Positions 56,467 through 64,000 of a stretch of DNA of 64,000 nt are shown one piece after another. The translations under genes were made by a program, and so were the position numbers. Source of the stretch: Verrucomicrobiota bacterium (GTDB lineage: Bacteria > Verrucomicrobiota > Verrucomicrobiia > Verrucomicrobiales > DEV007); the NCBI GenBank assembly GCA_020630975.1, contig JAHDID010000019.1, forward strand, positions 37,297-101,296. Reading direction: 5' to 3'. Position 1 is the stretch's first letter. Every line of letters starts with the position of its first letter. The notes under the pieces were generated by a model. The model saw only the letters and a list, made by a program, of their open reading frames with translations. It did not search any database and was not told where the DNA came from.

Positions 56467-57911
56467 GGTCCGTCACCTTTCTGTGGAGAGCCGGTGGCCG
56501 AAAAATCGAGGCGCTGTCGAAGAGCTATGGGGCGAGCCGTCTTGCTGATCAACAGGGTTATACTATCAGCAGTGATAGCAAAATTAGCCCCATTCGCTAG
56601 TAGTTGATTACCTGTCATCAGGCAGGTGGGTTGTTTGGTAAGTAGTTCTGTCGGGACATCGGCCAAGGTTTTCCACTCGCTTTGGAACCACTCGGTCATT
56701 ATCCGTTCATTTTTGGGACGCGATATGGACAGGATAGATAGTGGGTCTAGTGATTGGGAGCTGCCATCGGTGAGTTTGAGTTCGATCGGGGTTGGTTTGA
56801 GAAAGACTGAAATCGAGCTGCCATCTGTCAGCTGAAGGCGTGCTTGAGGGCGGGGTTCTGAGAGATGGATTACGCTTTTGATCGAGCCCAGCGGTAGAGC
56901 GATATCGCCCCACACGGTGGTGGCGGCTAGAGTGGGGTGCAGATCGGCCACGGTCAGTACTTCCCCAGAGCGTAGCTCGATGATGGCCTGGGTATTGGCG
57001 GGTATTGGCTGGGTGTTGGGGGCGTTGGCAATATCGTCTGACTTAGAGAAAGAGCGTTCCCCGAAATTGGCGACGGTAGCGATCTCGGCATCGGATAAGC
57101 GAGGTGAGATGAGTTGGTTATTGCTCAAAAAAGGTGAGGTGATGATGGGTAGATCGTCGAGCTGCGGTAGATTGCGGCGGAGCACCCAGTGCAGTACGCT
57201 GCGGGTTTCTCCAGCTGGTATCTCTAGGCGGTAGCTGAGCACTAGTTCACGGCCATTGGTCGATGCGGTGATGTCTGGGCGTTGGCCCAAGTGCTCTGAC
57301 CCGTAGAGAATCAAAGTGTCCTCTCGGCCTTCACTCAGGCCAAACTTGGTGCCAATGGCAGTCGCTGAAGGATCGATTGGTAGCTTGGCGCGGCCGTTGT
57401 CCAGCAAGCTACCGTGATCATCCACCAGCCCTTGCCACGGGTATTGAAAGGCGGTGCGCAGAGCTAGGTCGATAGCGAGGGGGGCTGCGCTTTTGTTGGT
57501 GATCTGATCGAGCACGCGCATACCATTGCGCTCGAGATCCAGCCAGGTGCTGCGCTTGATTAGCAGGCCGTTCTGAGTGGTTTGTGAGAGCGCTAGATCG
57601 ATCGCTCCGCCCTCATCTGAGAGGTCGGTGAGCACCGCGTAGGTCGGTGCGAAGGGCTTGTCATCGATGACTAGGCGCAGACCGGAGGGTAGGTATTGGG
57701 TATCACCCGAGGTGAGAGATCCCGACTTGCTCACTTGCCAGAGGTAGCCCCCTGCATCTCGATATTGAGCGAATTTTTCGTCGATCTTTTCGTAGACCGT
57801 GGTTTTCGCCGTCAGTAGAGTCGGTAGGAAATACGCGCCAAGCAGAAGGGCAGCTGTCGCCCTTCGGAAGCTGTAGGAAATCAAGGAGGCGGAGTGTCTC
57901 GGAACCACCAT
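56463..57911 (-). CDS. Secreted protein, paralogue of the downstream 672-residue protein
   Basis: A 482-residue protein with an N-terminal hydrophobic export segment (ATAALLLGAYFLPTLLTAK). Its body begins RDAGGYLWQVSKSGSL and LRLVIDDKPF, clearly matching the layout of the next gene product, and contains a similar unit ELRSGEVLTVADLHPTLAA. It is shorter by the C-terminal repeats. The 4-bp overlap with the next gene shows an operon. No family is recognised. Confidence 0.75.
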   Translation of the reverse strand: MVVPRHSASLISYSFRRATAALLLGAYFLPTLLTAKTTVYEKIDEKFAQYRDAGGYLWQVSKSGSLTSGDTQYLPSGLRLVIDDKPFAPTYAVLTDLSDEGGAIDLALSQTTQNGLLIKRSTWLDLERNGMRVLDQITNKSAAPLAIDLALRTAFQYPWQGLVDDHGSLLDNGRAKLPIDPSATAIGTKFGLSEGREDTLILYGSEHLGQRPDITASTNGRELVLSYRLEIPAGETRSVLHWVLRRNLPQLDDLPIITSPFLSNNQLISPRLSDAEIATVANFGERSFSKSDDIANAPNTQPIPANTQAIIELRSGEVLTVADLHPTLAATTVWGDIALPLGSIKSVIHLSEPRPQARLQLTDGSSISVFLKPTPIELKLTDGSSQSLDPLSILSISRPKNERIMTEWFQSEWKTLADVPTELLTKQPTCLMTGNQLLANGANFAITADSITLLISKTARPIALRQRLDFSATGSPQKGDGP

Positions 57912-57955
57912 TCAGACTAGCGCTGTTCGAGGGGTTGGAAACTCCAAATTAGCAC

Positions 57956-58630
57956 TTAATCACTCTCTGCAGCAGCAGTCTCGCTGGGTTTCACGTGAGA
58001 CAAGACGTGCAGCGCCAGATCGAGTGTGGTTTTGCCACCGATTAGGATGACTAGCAGGATGAAGTGCTCGCCCAGCATGGTAATCGCAGAGCCTGCAATG
58101 ATGAGGTAGATCGTCAGCAGCACAATCCTGCTGTAGGGCTGTAGCATCTGCATCGCGGGGCTGCGCTCGCGGTATTCACGGCGGCCGAGAAAATTCCATG
58201 CAAATGAGAAGAAGTGGCTGACACACAGCATGGTGATCACGGAGCCACTAGTGCGTAGGGCGGTGCCGAGCATCTCAGCTAAAGCCAGTCCGGACACATC
58301 TGAGAAGCGAGGGCGCTCGCCGAGGAGCTCGATGACTAGGCCGCCGTACATCGTGCAGAAGAATCCGAAATGGATGATGAAAGCCAGCACACAGAGGGTC
58401 GCTATGATCAGTTTGAGTGGCTCCCGGTCTCGGCAGCCTGTGGCAATGACTTTGGCAAATGAGAAGAATCCGATGATCAGGCATTCGACCCAATACAGGG
58501 AAGCGAGCTGAAAGATCCCCCAATCCTGCAGGATCACCCCGAGGATGGGGAACATATTGACGATTACCAATACCAGGCCCGTCAATCGCTGCGGTCCTGA
58601 TATGCCGTCAGATATTCGATTCAGAATCAT
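57956..58630 (-). CDS. DUF6498-like integral membrane protein
   Basis: A 224-residue protein with about six membrane helices. The stretch LVIVNMFPILGVILQDWGIF followed by QLASLYWVECLIIGFFSFAK matches DUF6498-type proteins, which carry a conserved N..P and YW.E..IIG pattern near the N-terminus. Function of that family is unknown. It lies 44 bp upstream of the paralogue pair and may be the first gene of that transcription unit. Confidence 0.75.
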   Translation of the reverse strand: MILNRISDGISGPQRLTGLVLVIVNMFPILGVILQDWGIFQLASLYWVECLIIGFFSFAKVIATGCRDREPLKLIIATLCVLAFIIHFGFFCTMYGGLVIELLGERPRFSDVSGLALAEMLGTALRTSGSVITMLCVSHFFSFAWNFLGRREYRERSPAMQMLQPYSRIVLLTIYLIIAGSAITMLGEHFILLVILIGGKTTLDLALHVLSHVKPSETAAAESD

Positions 58631-58755
58631 CTGTGCCTGTTTTGGAGAAAAGTTAGGGTTTCTTTATTATCAAGTCAGTTAGCAACCGGATATTTTGTGA
58701 CTTTTCCCTAGCATTTGGTGGCTCTCAAGCCATCTTTTCGATCTGTTTTACATTG

Positions 58756-61572
58756 ATGAGTTCCACTATAGCAAGCCGCGCTAATGCCGATGTATTAGAG
58801 TCACAGTATGCTGAATGGAAGCGAGATCCCCAATCGGTAGATGCCGAGTGGTCGACTTTCTTCGAAGGTTTCGAGATCGGGATGACGCTTACACCAGAAG
58901 CTCATCGAGCTGCAAAGGGTCAAAATGGCAGTTCGCCAGGCTCGAGTGCTGTAGCTAATGAGGGTGTCGGCGGACTAGATCTCGCGACTCGTGCCAGGAT
59001 CGTGTCGTTGGTTTATACCTACAGGGCTCTGGGCCATACAGCCGCTCACCTCGATCCGCTGAAAGATGACGGTCCAGATGTGCCAGCTCTACGTCTCGAA
59101 GAGCTGGGCGTCCATGAGGAACATCTCAAAGAGGATGTCTCATCTCAGTTCTTTGAGGGCGGCCGTGTGATGAAGCTGTCGGAGATGATTGATCGGCTGC
59201 GCAGGATGTACTGTGGCAAGATCGGCTTCGAGTACATGCACATCCACAACAACGAAGTGCGCAACTGGATCCGCGAGCGCATCGAGGCTCGCATCGATAT
59301 CGAGGAGCCGACTTATCGCTCTCGTTCCAAGGAGATTCTCGAGTGGCTGACTCACGCAGAGGGCTTTGAGCAGTTTCTACACAAAAAGTACGTCGGACAG
59401 AAGCGCTTCTCGCTAGAGGGGGGCGATGCGCTGATGGTGGCTCTGAACGCGATTTTAGAGGATTGCCCTTCAAATGGGGTGAATCAGATCGTCATGGGTA
59501 TGGCTCACCGCGGTCGTCTGAACGTATTGGCCAATTTTCTGCATAAGCCGCTTTCGGTTCTATTATACGAGTTTTCAGAGAACTATGTGCCCAACCTAGT
59601 CGCGGGCGATGGGGATGTGAAATATCACCTCGGGTTCGATGCGGTCCGCCGGACCTCTGACGATAAGGTGGTGAATATCCATTTGGGAGCCAACCCCAGC
59701 CACCTCGAAGCCGTCAACGGCGTCGTAGAGGGCAAGGCTAGGGCCCTGCAGCGCTATCAGGATCCTGATCTGCGCGACTCTGGTGCGGATCGACGCAGTG
59801 TCGTCCCGATCCTTATTCACGGTGATGCCGCGTTTGCCGGGCAGGGAAGTGTCGCCGAGACACTCAATTTATCTCAGCTCACTGGGTACCGTACCGGTGG
59901 TACGATTCATATCGTCGTCAATAACCAGATTGGTTTCACGACGACTCCTGAGGACGCTCGTTCTTCAGCCTACTGCACGGACGTCGCTAAGATGATCGAT
60001 GCGCCGATCTTTCATGTGAACGGCGATTCTCCTGTAGATGTTTTGTTTGTTGCACAACTGGCCGCTGATTTTAGGCAGCGCTTTAAGCGGGACGTGATCA
60101 TCGATATCGTGTGTTACCGCCGCCATGGTCATAACGAGGGGGATGAGCCAGCTTTTACCTCGCCTCGACGCTACCGTAAGGTGCGCAGCCATCAGACCCC
60201 AGCGGCTATTTTTGCGGCTGATATGATCGCTCGCGGCGAGATCTCTCCCGAAGGGGCTGAGCAGATGGCGGCTGATTTTAGGGCTCGTCTGGACAAAGAG
60301 TTTGAAGACCTGCGTGAAGCGGAGGCAAAAGGCGAAGATCAAGCTCTGGCTGGTGAGGGGAAAGCGCCTCAACGCGAGTACAGTCATGATCCCGTAGACA
60401 CTGGGTTTGATAAAGAGCGACTGATTGAATTGGGCAGAAAGATCACCTCTATCCCTGAGGATGTGAAGGTGAATCCCAAACTGGCCAAGCGTATGCTAGG
60501 AGCGCGTGCAGAAGCCATCGAGAAAGGTGCTGGGATCAACTGGGCACTCGCTGAGTCACTTTCTTTTGGTTCCTTGCTTCTGGAGGAAAAGGCGGTCAGA
60601 CTTTCGGGGCAAGACTGTAAGCGAGGCACTTTCTCGCATCGTCACGCGGTGCTTTACGATCCCGATACACGCGCGCGCTACACGCCGCTGAATCATCTTT
60701 CTGACGACCAAAAGGCAAAGCTTTGGGTCTATAATAGTCTGCTTTCGGAGTTTGCTGTGCTCGGCTTTGAGTATGGTTACTCTTCCGTCTCTCACGACAT
60801 GCTGGTGCTCTGGGAGGCTCAGTTTGGTGACTTCGCCAATGGCGCGCAGGTTATCATCGATCAGTTTTTGTCATCAGCCGAGTCCAAGTGGCAGCGAGTC
60901 AGCGAGCTAGTTCTTCTACTGCCGCATGGCTACGAGGGCCAGGGGCCGGAGCACAGTAGTGCGCGATTGGAGAGATTTCTCCAGCTCTGTGGTGAGAATA
61001 ATATGCACGTCTGTAATGTGACCACTCCGGCACAGTATTTCCACGTGCTTCGCCGCCAGTTGGTACGCGACGATCTGAAAAAGCCGCTCGTTTTGATGAC
61101 GCCGAAGAGCCTGCTCACTCATCCTGATTGTGTATCGACTATTGATGACATGGCTGAGGGGACCTGCTTTCAGGAGATCCTTGACGATGCTTGCGATACT
61201 CTGGTGGAGCCAGATCAAGTGAAGCGGCTGATTTTCTGCTCGGGTAAGGTGTACTACGATTTACTGGCCTATCGTCGAGAGCATGAGATCACTGATGCCG
61301 CGCTGATCCGTGTCGAGCAGTTTTACCCCTACCATGCCGATCGCATGGAGGAGATCGCAGCCAAGTATGGCAATGCCACTAGCTGGATCTGGTGCCAAGA
61401 GGAGCCGCTGAATATGGGTGGCTGGACGTTCATCGGGCCACGTATCCAGAAGCTGACTGAACATCTGGTACGCTACGCTGGGCGTGGCACTGCAGCTAGC
61501 CCAGCTACGGGCGCCAAGCTTATTCACAAGCGCGAGCAGAACAAGCTCGTCGAAGAGGCTTTCACTATCTGA
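58756..61572 (+). CDS. sucA: 2-oxoglutarate dehydrogenase E1 component
   Basis: 938 residues from ATG 58756 (a TTG codon just before it is less likely). SucA is the thiamine-diphosphate enzyme that decarboxylates 2-oxoglutarate and passes the succinyl group to E2 in the TCA cycle. Visible features are the N-terminal E2-binding-type segment (LESQYAEWKRDPQSVDAEWS), GMAHRGRLNVLANFL, the ThDP-binding region IHGDAAFAGQGSVAETLN, and the C-terminal GYEGQGPEHSSARLERFLQL. Length is normal. The sucB gene follows 35 bp later. Confidence 0.97.
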   Translation: MSSTIASRANADVLESQYAEWKRDPQSVDAEWSTFFEGFEIGMTLTPEAHRAAKGQNGSSPGSSAVANEGVGGLDLATRARIVSLVYTYRALGHTAAHLDPLKDDGPDVPALRLEELGVHEEHLKEDVSSQFFEGGRVMKLSEMIDRLRRMYCGKIGFEYMHIHNNEVRNWIRERIEARIDIEEPTYRSRSKEILEWLTHAEGFEQFLHKKYVGQKRFSLEGGDALMVALNAILEDCPSNGVNQIVMGMAHRGRLNVLANFLHKPLSVLLYEFSENYVPNLVAGDGDVKYHLGFDAVRRTSDDKVVNIHLGANPSHLEAVNGVVEGKARALQRYQDPDLRDSGADRRSVVPILIHGDAAFAGQGSVAETLNLSQLTGYRTGGTIHIVVNNQIGFTTTPEDARSSAYCTDVAKMIDAPIFHVNGDSPVDVLFVAQLAADFRQRFKRDVIIDIVCYRRHGHNEGDEPAFTSPRRYRKVRSHQTPAAIFAADMIARGEISPEGAEQMAADFRARLDKEFEDLREAEAKGEDQALAGEGKAPQREYSHDPVDTGFDKERLIELGRKITSIPEDVKVNPKLAKRMLGARAEAIEKGAGINWALAESLSFGSLLLEEKAVRLSGQDCKRGTFSHRHAVLYDPDTRARYTPLNHLSDDQKAKLWVYNSLLSEFAVLGFEYGYSSVSHDMLVLWEAQFGDFANGAQVIIDQFLSSAESKWQRVSELVLLLPHGYEGQGPEHSSARLERFLQLCGENNMHVCNVTTPAQYFHVLRRQLVRDDLKKPLVLMTPKSLLTHPDCVSTIDDMAEGTCFQEILDDACDTLVEPDQVKRLIFCSGKVYYDLLAYRREHEITDAALIRVEQFYPYHADRMEEIAAKYGNATSWIWCQEEPLNMGGWTFIGPRIQKLTEHLVRYAGRGTAASPATGAKLIHKREQNKLVEEAFTI

Positions 61573-61607
61573 TTTATCCTTCTTACTAAATCCTTCACAC
61601 TTAGAAA

Positions 61608-62807
61608 ATGGCCATCGAGCTAAAAATTCCATCCGTAGGCGAGTCGATCACATCTGCTACTATCGCTGAGTGGCATAAGCCGAGCGGTGAGTACGTAGGC
61701 GCTGGTGAGGAAATACTCACGATCGAGACTGACAAAGTATCCCAAGATCTGGAGGCAGAGACAGGTGGTATCCTCACTCACATCGCTGCTGAGGGCGACG
61801 AGGTAGATATCGGAGCTGTCGTAGGTTCTATCGAGCCCTGTGATCCTCCTGAGGGATACGAGAAATCAAAGCCAGCTGTAGCAGCAGCGGCTCCAGCGCA
61901 GGCGAATTCCACCGTCACTTCTGCGGCTTCATCTGTCGACAACTCAGGTGCTAAGGCGACATCGGTAGCGGTAAAGATCGCCGATGAAAAAGGCGTCGAT
62001 CTCTCACAGGTCAAAGGTACTGGTACCGCTGGTCGGGTGACGAAAGAGGATGTCCTCGAGTTTATTGCTAACGGTGGTGGAGCTGGCGCAGGGGATCCGG
62101 CCAAGCCGACCACTCGCAAGAAGATGACAGCCCTGCGGCGTAAGATCGCAGACCATCTGGTAAATGCCCAGCAGGATGCCGCGATCCTTTCGACATTCAA
62201 TGAGTGCGATATGAGTCATGTCATGTCACTGCGCAAGCGTGTGCAGGAAGACTTTGTCGCCAAGCATGGCGTGAAGCTAGGTTTCATGTCGATCTTCCTG
62301 AAAGCCGTTCTCGAGGGCCTCAAAGAGGTGCCTGGGATCAACGCTCAAATCGAGGGCGACGAGATCGTCACCAACCATTTCTACGATATCGGTGTGGCTG
62401 TCGGTACGGACAAAGGTCTAGTCGTGCCAGTGGTGCGCGATGTCGATGCCAAGTCCTGTGCTGAGATCGAGACCGACATCATCGACTACGCGACTCGTGC
62501 TCGCTCTGGAAAGATCCAGCTGGCCGATCTGCAGGGCGGTGTGTTCACCGTCACCAATGGTGGTATTTACGGCTCTCTACTTAGCACGCCGATCATCAAT
62601 CCGCCGCAGTCCGGCATCCTAGGTATGCACAGTATCCAGGAGCGCCCAGTCGCTGTCGATGGCGAGGTCGTTATTCGGCCGATGATGTATCTGGCCCTCA
62701 GCTACGACCACCGAATCGTCGATGGAAAAGAGGCTGTCACCTTCCTAGTGAAGCTGAAAGAGTGCCTCGAAAATCCTGAAGAGATGCTCGGAAATCTATT
62801 AGATTAA
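61608..62807 (+). CDS. sucB: 2-oxoglutarate dehydrogenase E2 component (dihydrolipoyl succinyltransferase)
   Basis: A 399-residue E2. The single N-terminal lipoyl domain has its lipoyl-lysine at K43 ([10 protein letters not shown]). An Ala/Ser-rich linker (about 85-115), a peripheral-subunit-binding domain (about 118-155: [20 protein letters not shown]) and the catalytic acyltransferase domain with active-site [14 protein letters not shown] follow. It takes the succinyl group from SucA and forms succinyl-CoA. E3 (lipoamide dehydrogenase) is not in the window. Confidence 0.97.
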   Translation: MAIELKIPSVGESITSATIAEWHKPSGEYVGAGEEILTIETDKVSQDLEAETGGILTHIAAEGDEVDIGAVVGSIEPCDPPEGYEKSKPAVAAAAPAQANSTVTSAASSVDNSGAKATSVAVKIADEKGVDLSQVKGTGTAGRVTKEDVLEFIANGGGAGAGDPAKPTTRKKMTALRRKIADHLVNAQQDAAILSTFNECDMSHVMSLRKRVQEDFVAKHGVKLGFMSIFLKAVLEGLKEVPGINAQIEGDEIVTNHFYDIGVAVGTDKGLVVPVVRDVDAKSCAEIETDIIDYATRARSGKIQLADLQGGVFTVTNGGIYGSLLSTPIINPPQSGILGMHSIQERPVAVDGEVVIRPMMYLALSYDHRIVDGKEAVTFLVKLKECLENPEEMLGNLLD

Positions 62808-62901
62808 GGTTTTTCGAAACTTCCATTTTTTCTATAAAGAGGATTTTTTAAGAATTGCGCCAAGTATTTGACTTAAGCATATAGTTAAGATATGCGAAAG
62901 A

Positions 62902-63078
62902 ATGATCAAGGCCCTCTCTATCGCTGTCTCTACCATTGTCATTTTATTCGGAGGTGTCACAGTCATTCATTTTCAGGAAGATCTGAAGTCAGAGGCTTCT
63001 TACCTTATGAATGGCACATCGAAGACACCATTAGCCGCAGCAGCTTCTGAGCAGGAGGCTAGGGTATTGATTGATTGA
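62902..63078 (+). CDS. Small membrane or secreted peptide, unknown function
   Basis: A 58-residue frame from ATG 62902: basic start (MIKAL), one hydrophobic segment (SIAVSTIVILFGGVTVIHF) and a polar tail ending EARVLID. The preceding GCGAAAG is a weak ribosome-binding site. It lies 94 bp after sucB. Supported only by its membrane-helix shape and position. Confidence 0.45.
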   Translation: MIKALSIAVSTIVILFGGVTVIHFQEDLKSEASYLMNGTSKTPLAAAASEQEARVLID

Positions 63079-63157
63079 GTCTGAATGCGCGAGGCGAGGG
63101 ATGAATTCTCTTCCTTTCCATTGAGGGGGGAATGGATTCTTCCATTATGCGATTCGG

Positions 63158-63853
63158 ATGAAGTATGGCGTGTTATTTGGGGTTTTAAGCACGCTATTCA
63201 TTGGTGCGGCATTCAGGTATCCCGCTGCGGCTATTGTTTTTCTGTGGTTGGCCGCTTGTTTCATATGGGTGGCATTGGGTTATCTTGGATTAGTCAGCAG
63301 TGTGTTTGGCAAATCTGCTGATGGTCGAATTCACCACGTAGCCAAAGTTTTCTTGTTGCCCTTCTTTCTCTACACGTGGTGTGTTTGGCATATCTTTCGT
63401 GTCTTTAGCCGTGAGAATGCATATGATCGAGTCGACGAAGATCTGGTGGTCGGTAGGCGTCTTCTGGCGCGAGAAGAGTTGACAAGGGTAGATCACTATG
63501 TGGATTTGACTTCTGAGATGGAAGAACCGAAGAAAATTCGTCAGCATAGTGGCTATTTCTGTTTTCCGATACTTGATGCCAGTACGCCTACGGAGGAATC
63601 ATTGGCTTGTGCGGTCAATACAGTTCTGGATGGGCAGACCTATATCCACTGCGCTCAAGGCCACGGCAGGACGGGGTTGTTCGCTCTTGGGCTATTGATC
63701 CACAAGGGGCAAATCACAAGCGTGGAAGAAGGTTTGGCTCTTTTGAATTCGAGAAGGCCAGGTATTTCATTAAACAAAGGTCAGCTGAAATTCATGGAGC
63801 AGTATTTAGCTCACTTTCAGAATTCCCGTGACCAACAGTGCGACAGTAAGTGA
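63158..63853 (+). CDS. Membrane-anchored dual-specificity/tyrosine-type phosphatase
   Basis: A 231-residue protein with about three N-terminal hydrophobic segments (GVLFGVLSTLFIGAAF, AIVFLWLAACFIWVALGYLG, VFLLPFFLYTWCVWHIF). They are followed by a cytoplasmic phosphatase domain carrying the CX5R loop HCAQGHGRTG (C165, R171), with D140 in PILDASTP as a candidate general acid. The domain resembles small DSP phosphatases; the substrate (protein, phosphoinositide or RNA 5' end) cannot be told. The start is ATG 63158. Confidence 0.88.
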   Translation: MKYGVLFGVLSTLFIGAAFRYPAAAIVFLWLAACFIWVALGYLGLVSSVFGKSADGRIHHVAKVFLLPFFLYTWCVWHIFRVFSRENAYDRVDEDLVVGRRLLAREELTRVDHYVDLTSEMEEPKKIRQHSGYFCFPILDASTPTEESLACAVNTVLDGQTYIHCAQGHGRTGLFALGLLIHKGQITSVEEGLALLNSRRPGISLNKGQLKFMEQYLAHFQNSRDQQCDSK

Positions 63854-63946
63854 TGGGAGGGCGCAGCTCAGGGCAATTTCTACAGGGACTGCCCGAGGTT
63901 ATATTTTTTAACTATACCTTAGCCCCGCTTTGTTCCTTCGCTGCTG

Positions 63947-63958
63947 ATTGTACCCTAT
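63947..63958 (-). repeat. Single copy of the ATAGGGTACAAT unit, site D
   Basis: ATTGTACCCTAT (minus strand ATAGGGTACAAT) occurs once in the gap after the phosphatase gene, without a detectable second 21-bp unit. The rest of 63854-64000 holds no gene that I can see. Confidence 0.6.
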
Positions 63959-64000
63959 CCCGGCGGAGCCGGAACCAAAATCACTGGTGGTGGTAAGTTA

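Overview
The window reads as chromosomal DNA of a moderately GC-rich Verrucomicrobiota bacterium, probably a marine or particle-associated member of the Verrucomicrobiales. The evidence is lineage-typical genes: three secreted sulfatases, a cytochrome-c/DUF1592-type protein paired with a DUF1552 protein, a DUF6807 (PmoA-type) protein, a sialidase-like BNR protein, a LEPR-like surface-protein N-terminus with autotransporter-type beta-strand repeats, and many one-off secreted or membrane proteins. Housekeeping genes are scattered among them: rpmH, xerD-type recombinase, hrpA, glgX, folD, sucA and sucB. The species cannot be named from the sequence alone.

Layout. 1-6021: one giant minus-strand surface protein running off the left edge. 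6.1-16.0 kb: fructosamine kinase, a small LRR protein, L34, a tandem pair of trypsin/PDZ proteins (one catalytically dead, one active and carrying an OmpA domain), a DUF4105-like secreted protein, an ECF sigma factor, an array of 87-89 bp hairpin repeats and a XerC/D recombinase. 16.0-18.6 kb: a zinc-ribbon, proline/alanine-rich membrane protein. 18.8-27.8 kb is the accessory, defence-like stretch: a type II restriction-modification pair of lower GC than its surroundings, hrpA, intergenic palindromes, and a retron-type reverse transcriptase split by a 1270 bp IS5-like element whose own transposase is frameshifted. 27.8-40.3 kb: beta-lactamase-fold lipoprotein, KptA opposite an ADP-ribosylation/crystallin-J1-like protein, then secreted polymer-degradation functions. 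40.5-48 kb: membrane protein, glycogen debranching enzyme, metallopeptidase, FolD, DUF4058, EEP phosphodiesterase. 48-58.6 kb: a candidate selenoprotein, a pilin relic, two sulfatases and a minus-strand cluster of large secreted or membrane proteins. 58.7-64 kb: sucA-sucB of the 2-oxoglutarate dehydrogenase complex and a membrane-anchored dual-specificity-type phosphatase.

The most notable item is at 48071-48628. A signal-peptide protein with a heavy-metal-associated (HMA-like) domain has an in-frame TGA exactly where the first cysteine of the CxxC metal site belongs, and a bacterial-SECIS-like hairpin lies just downstream. Conventional gene calling would see only the distal two thirds of it. 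Next in interest are the retron-type RT, whose frame is restored exactly when the IS and one 4-bp target duplication are removed and which is preceded by a hairpin-rich region; a dispersed 21-bp-period repeat present at four intergenic sites; and the active-protease/pseudoprotease pair with an OmpA fusion.
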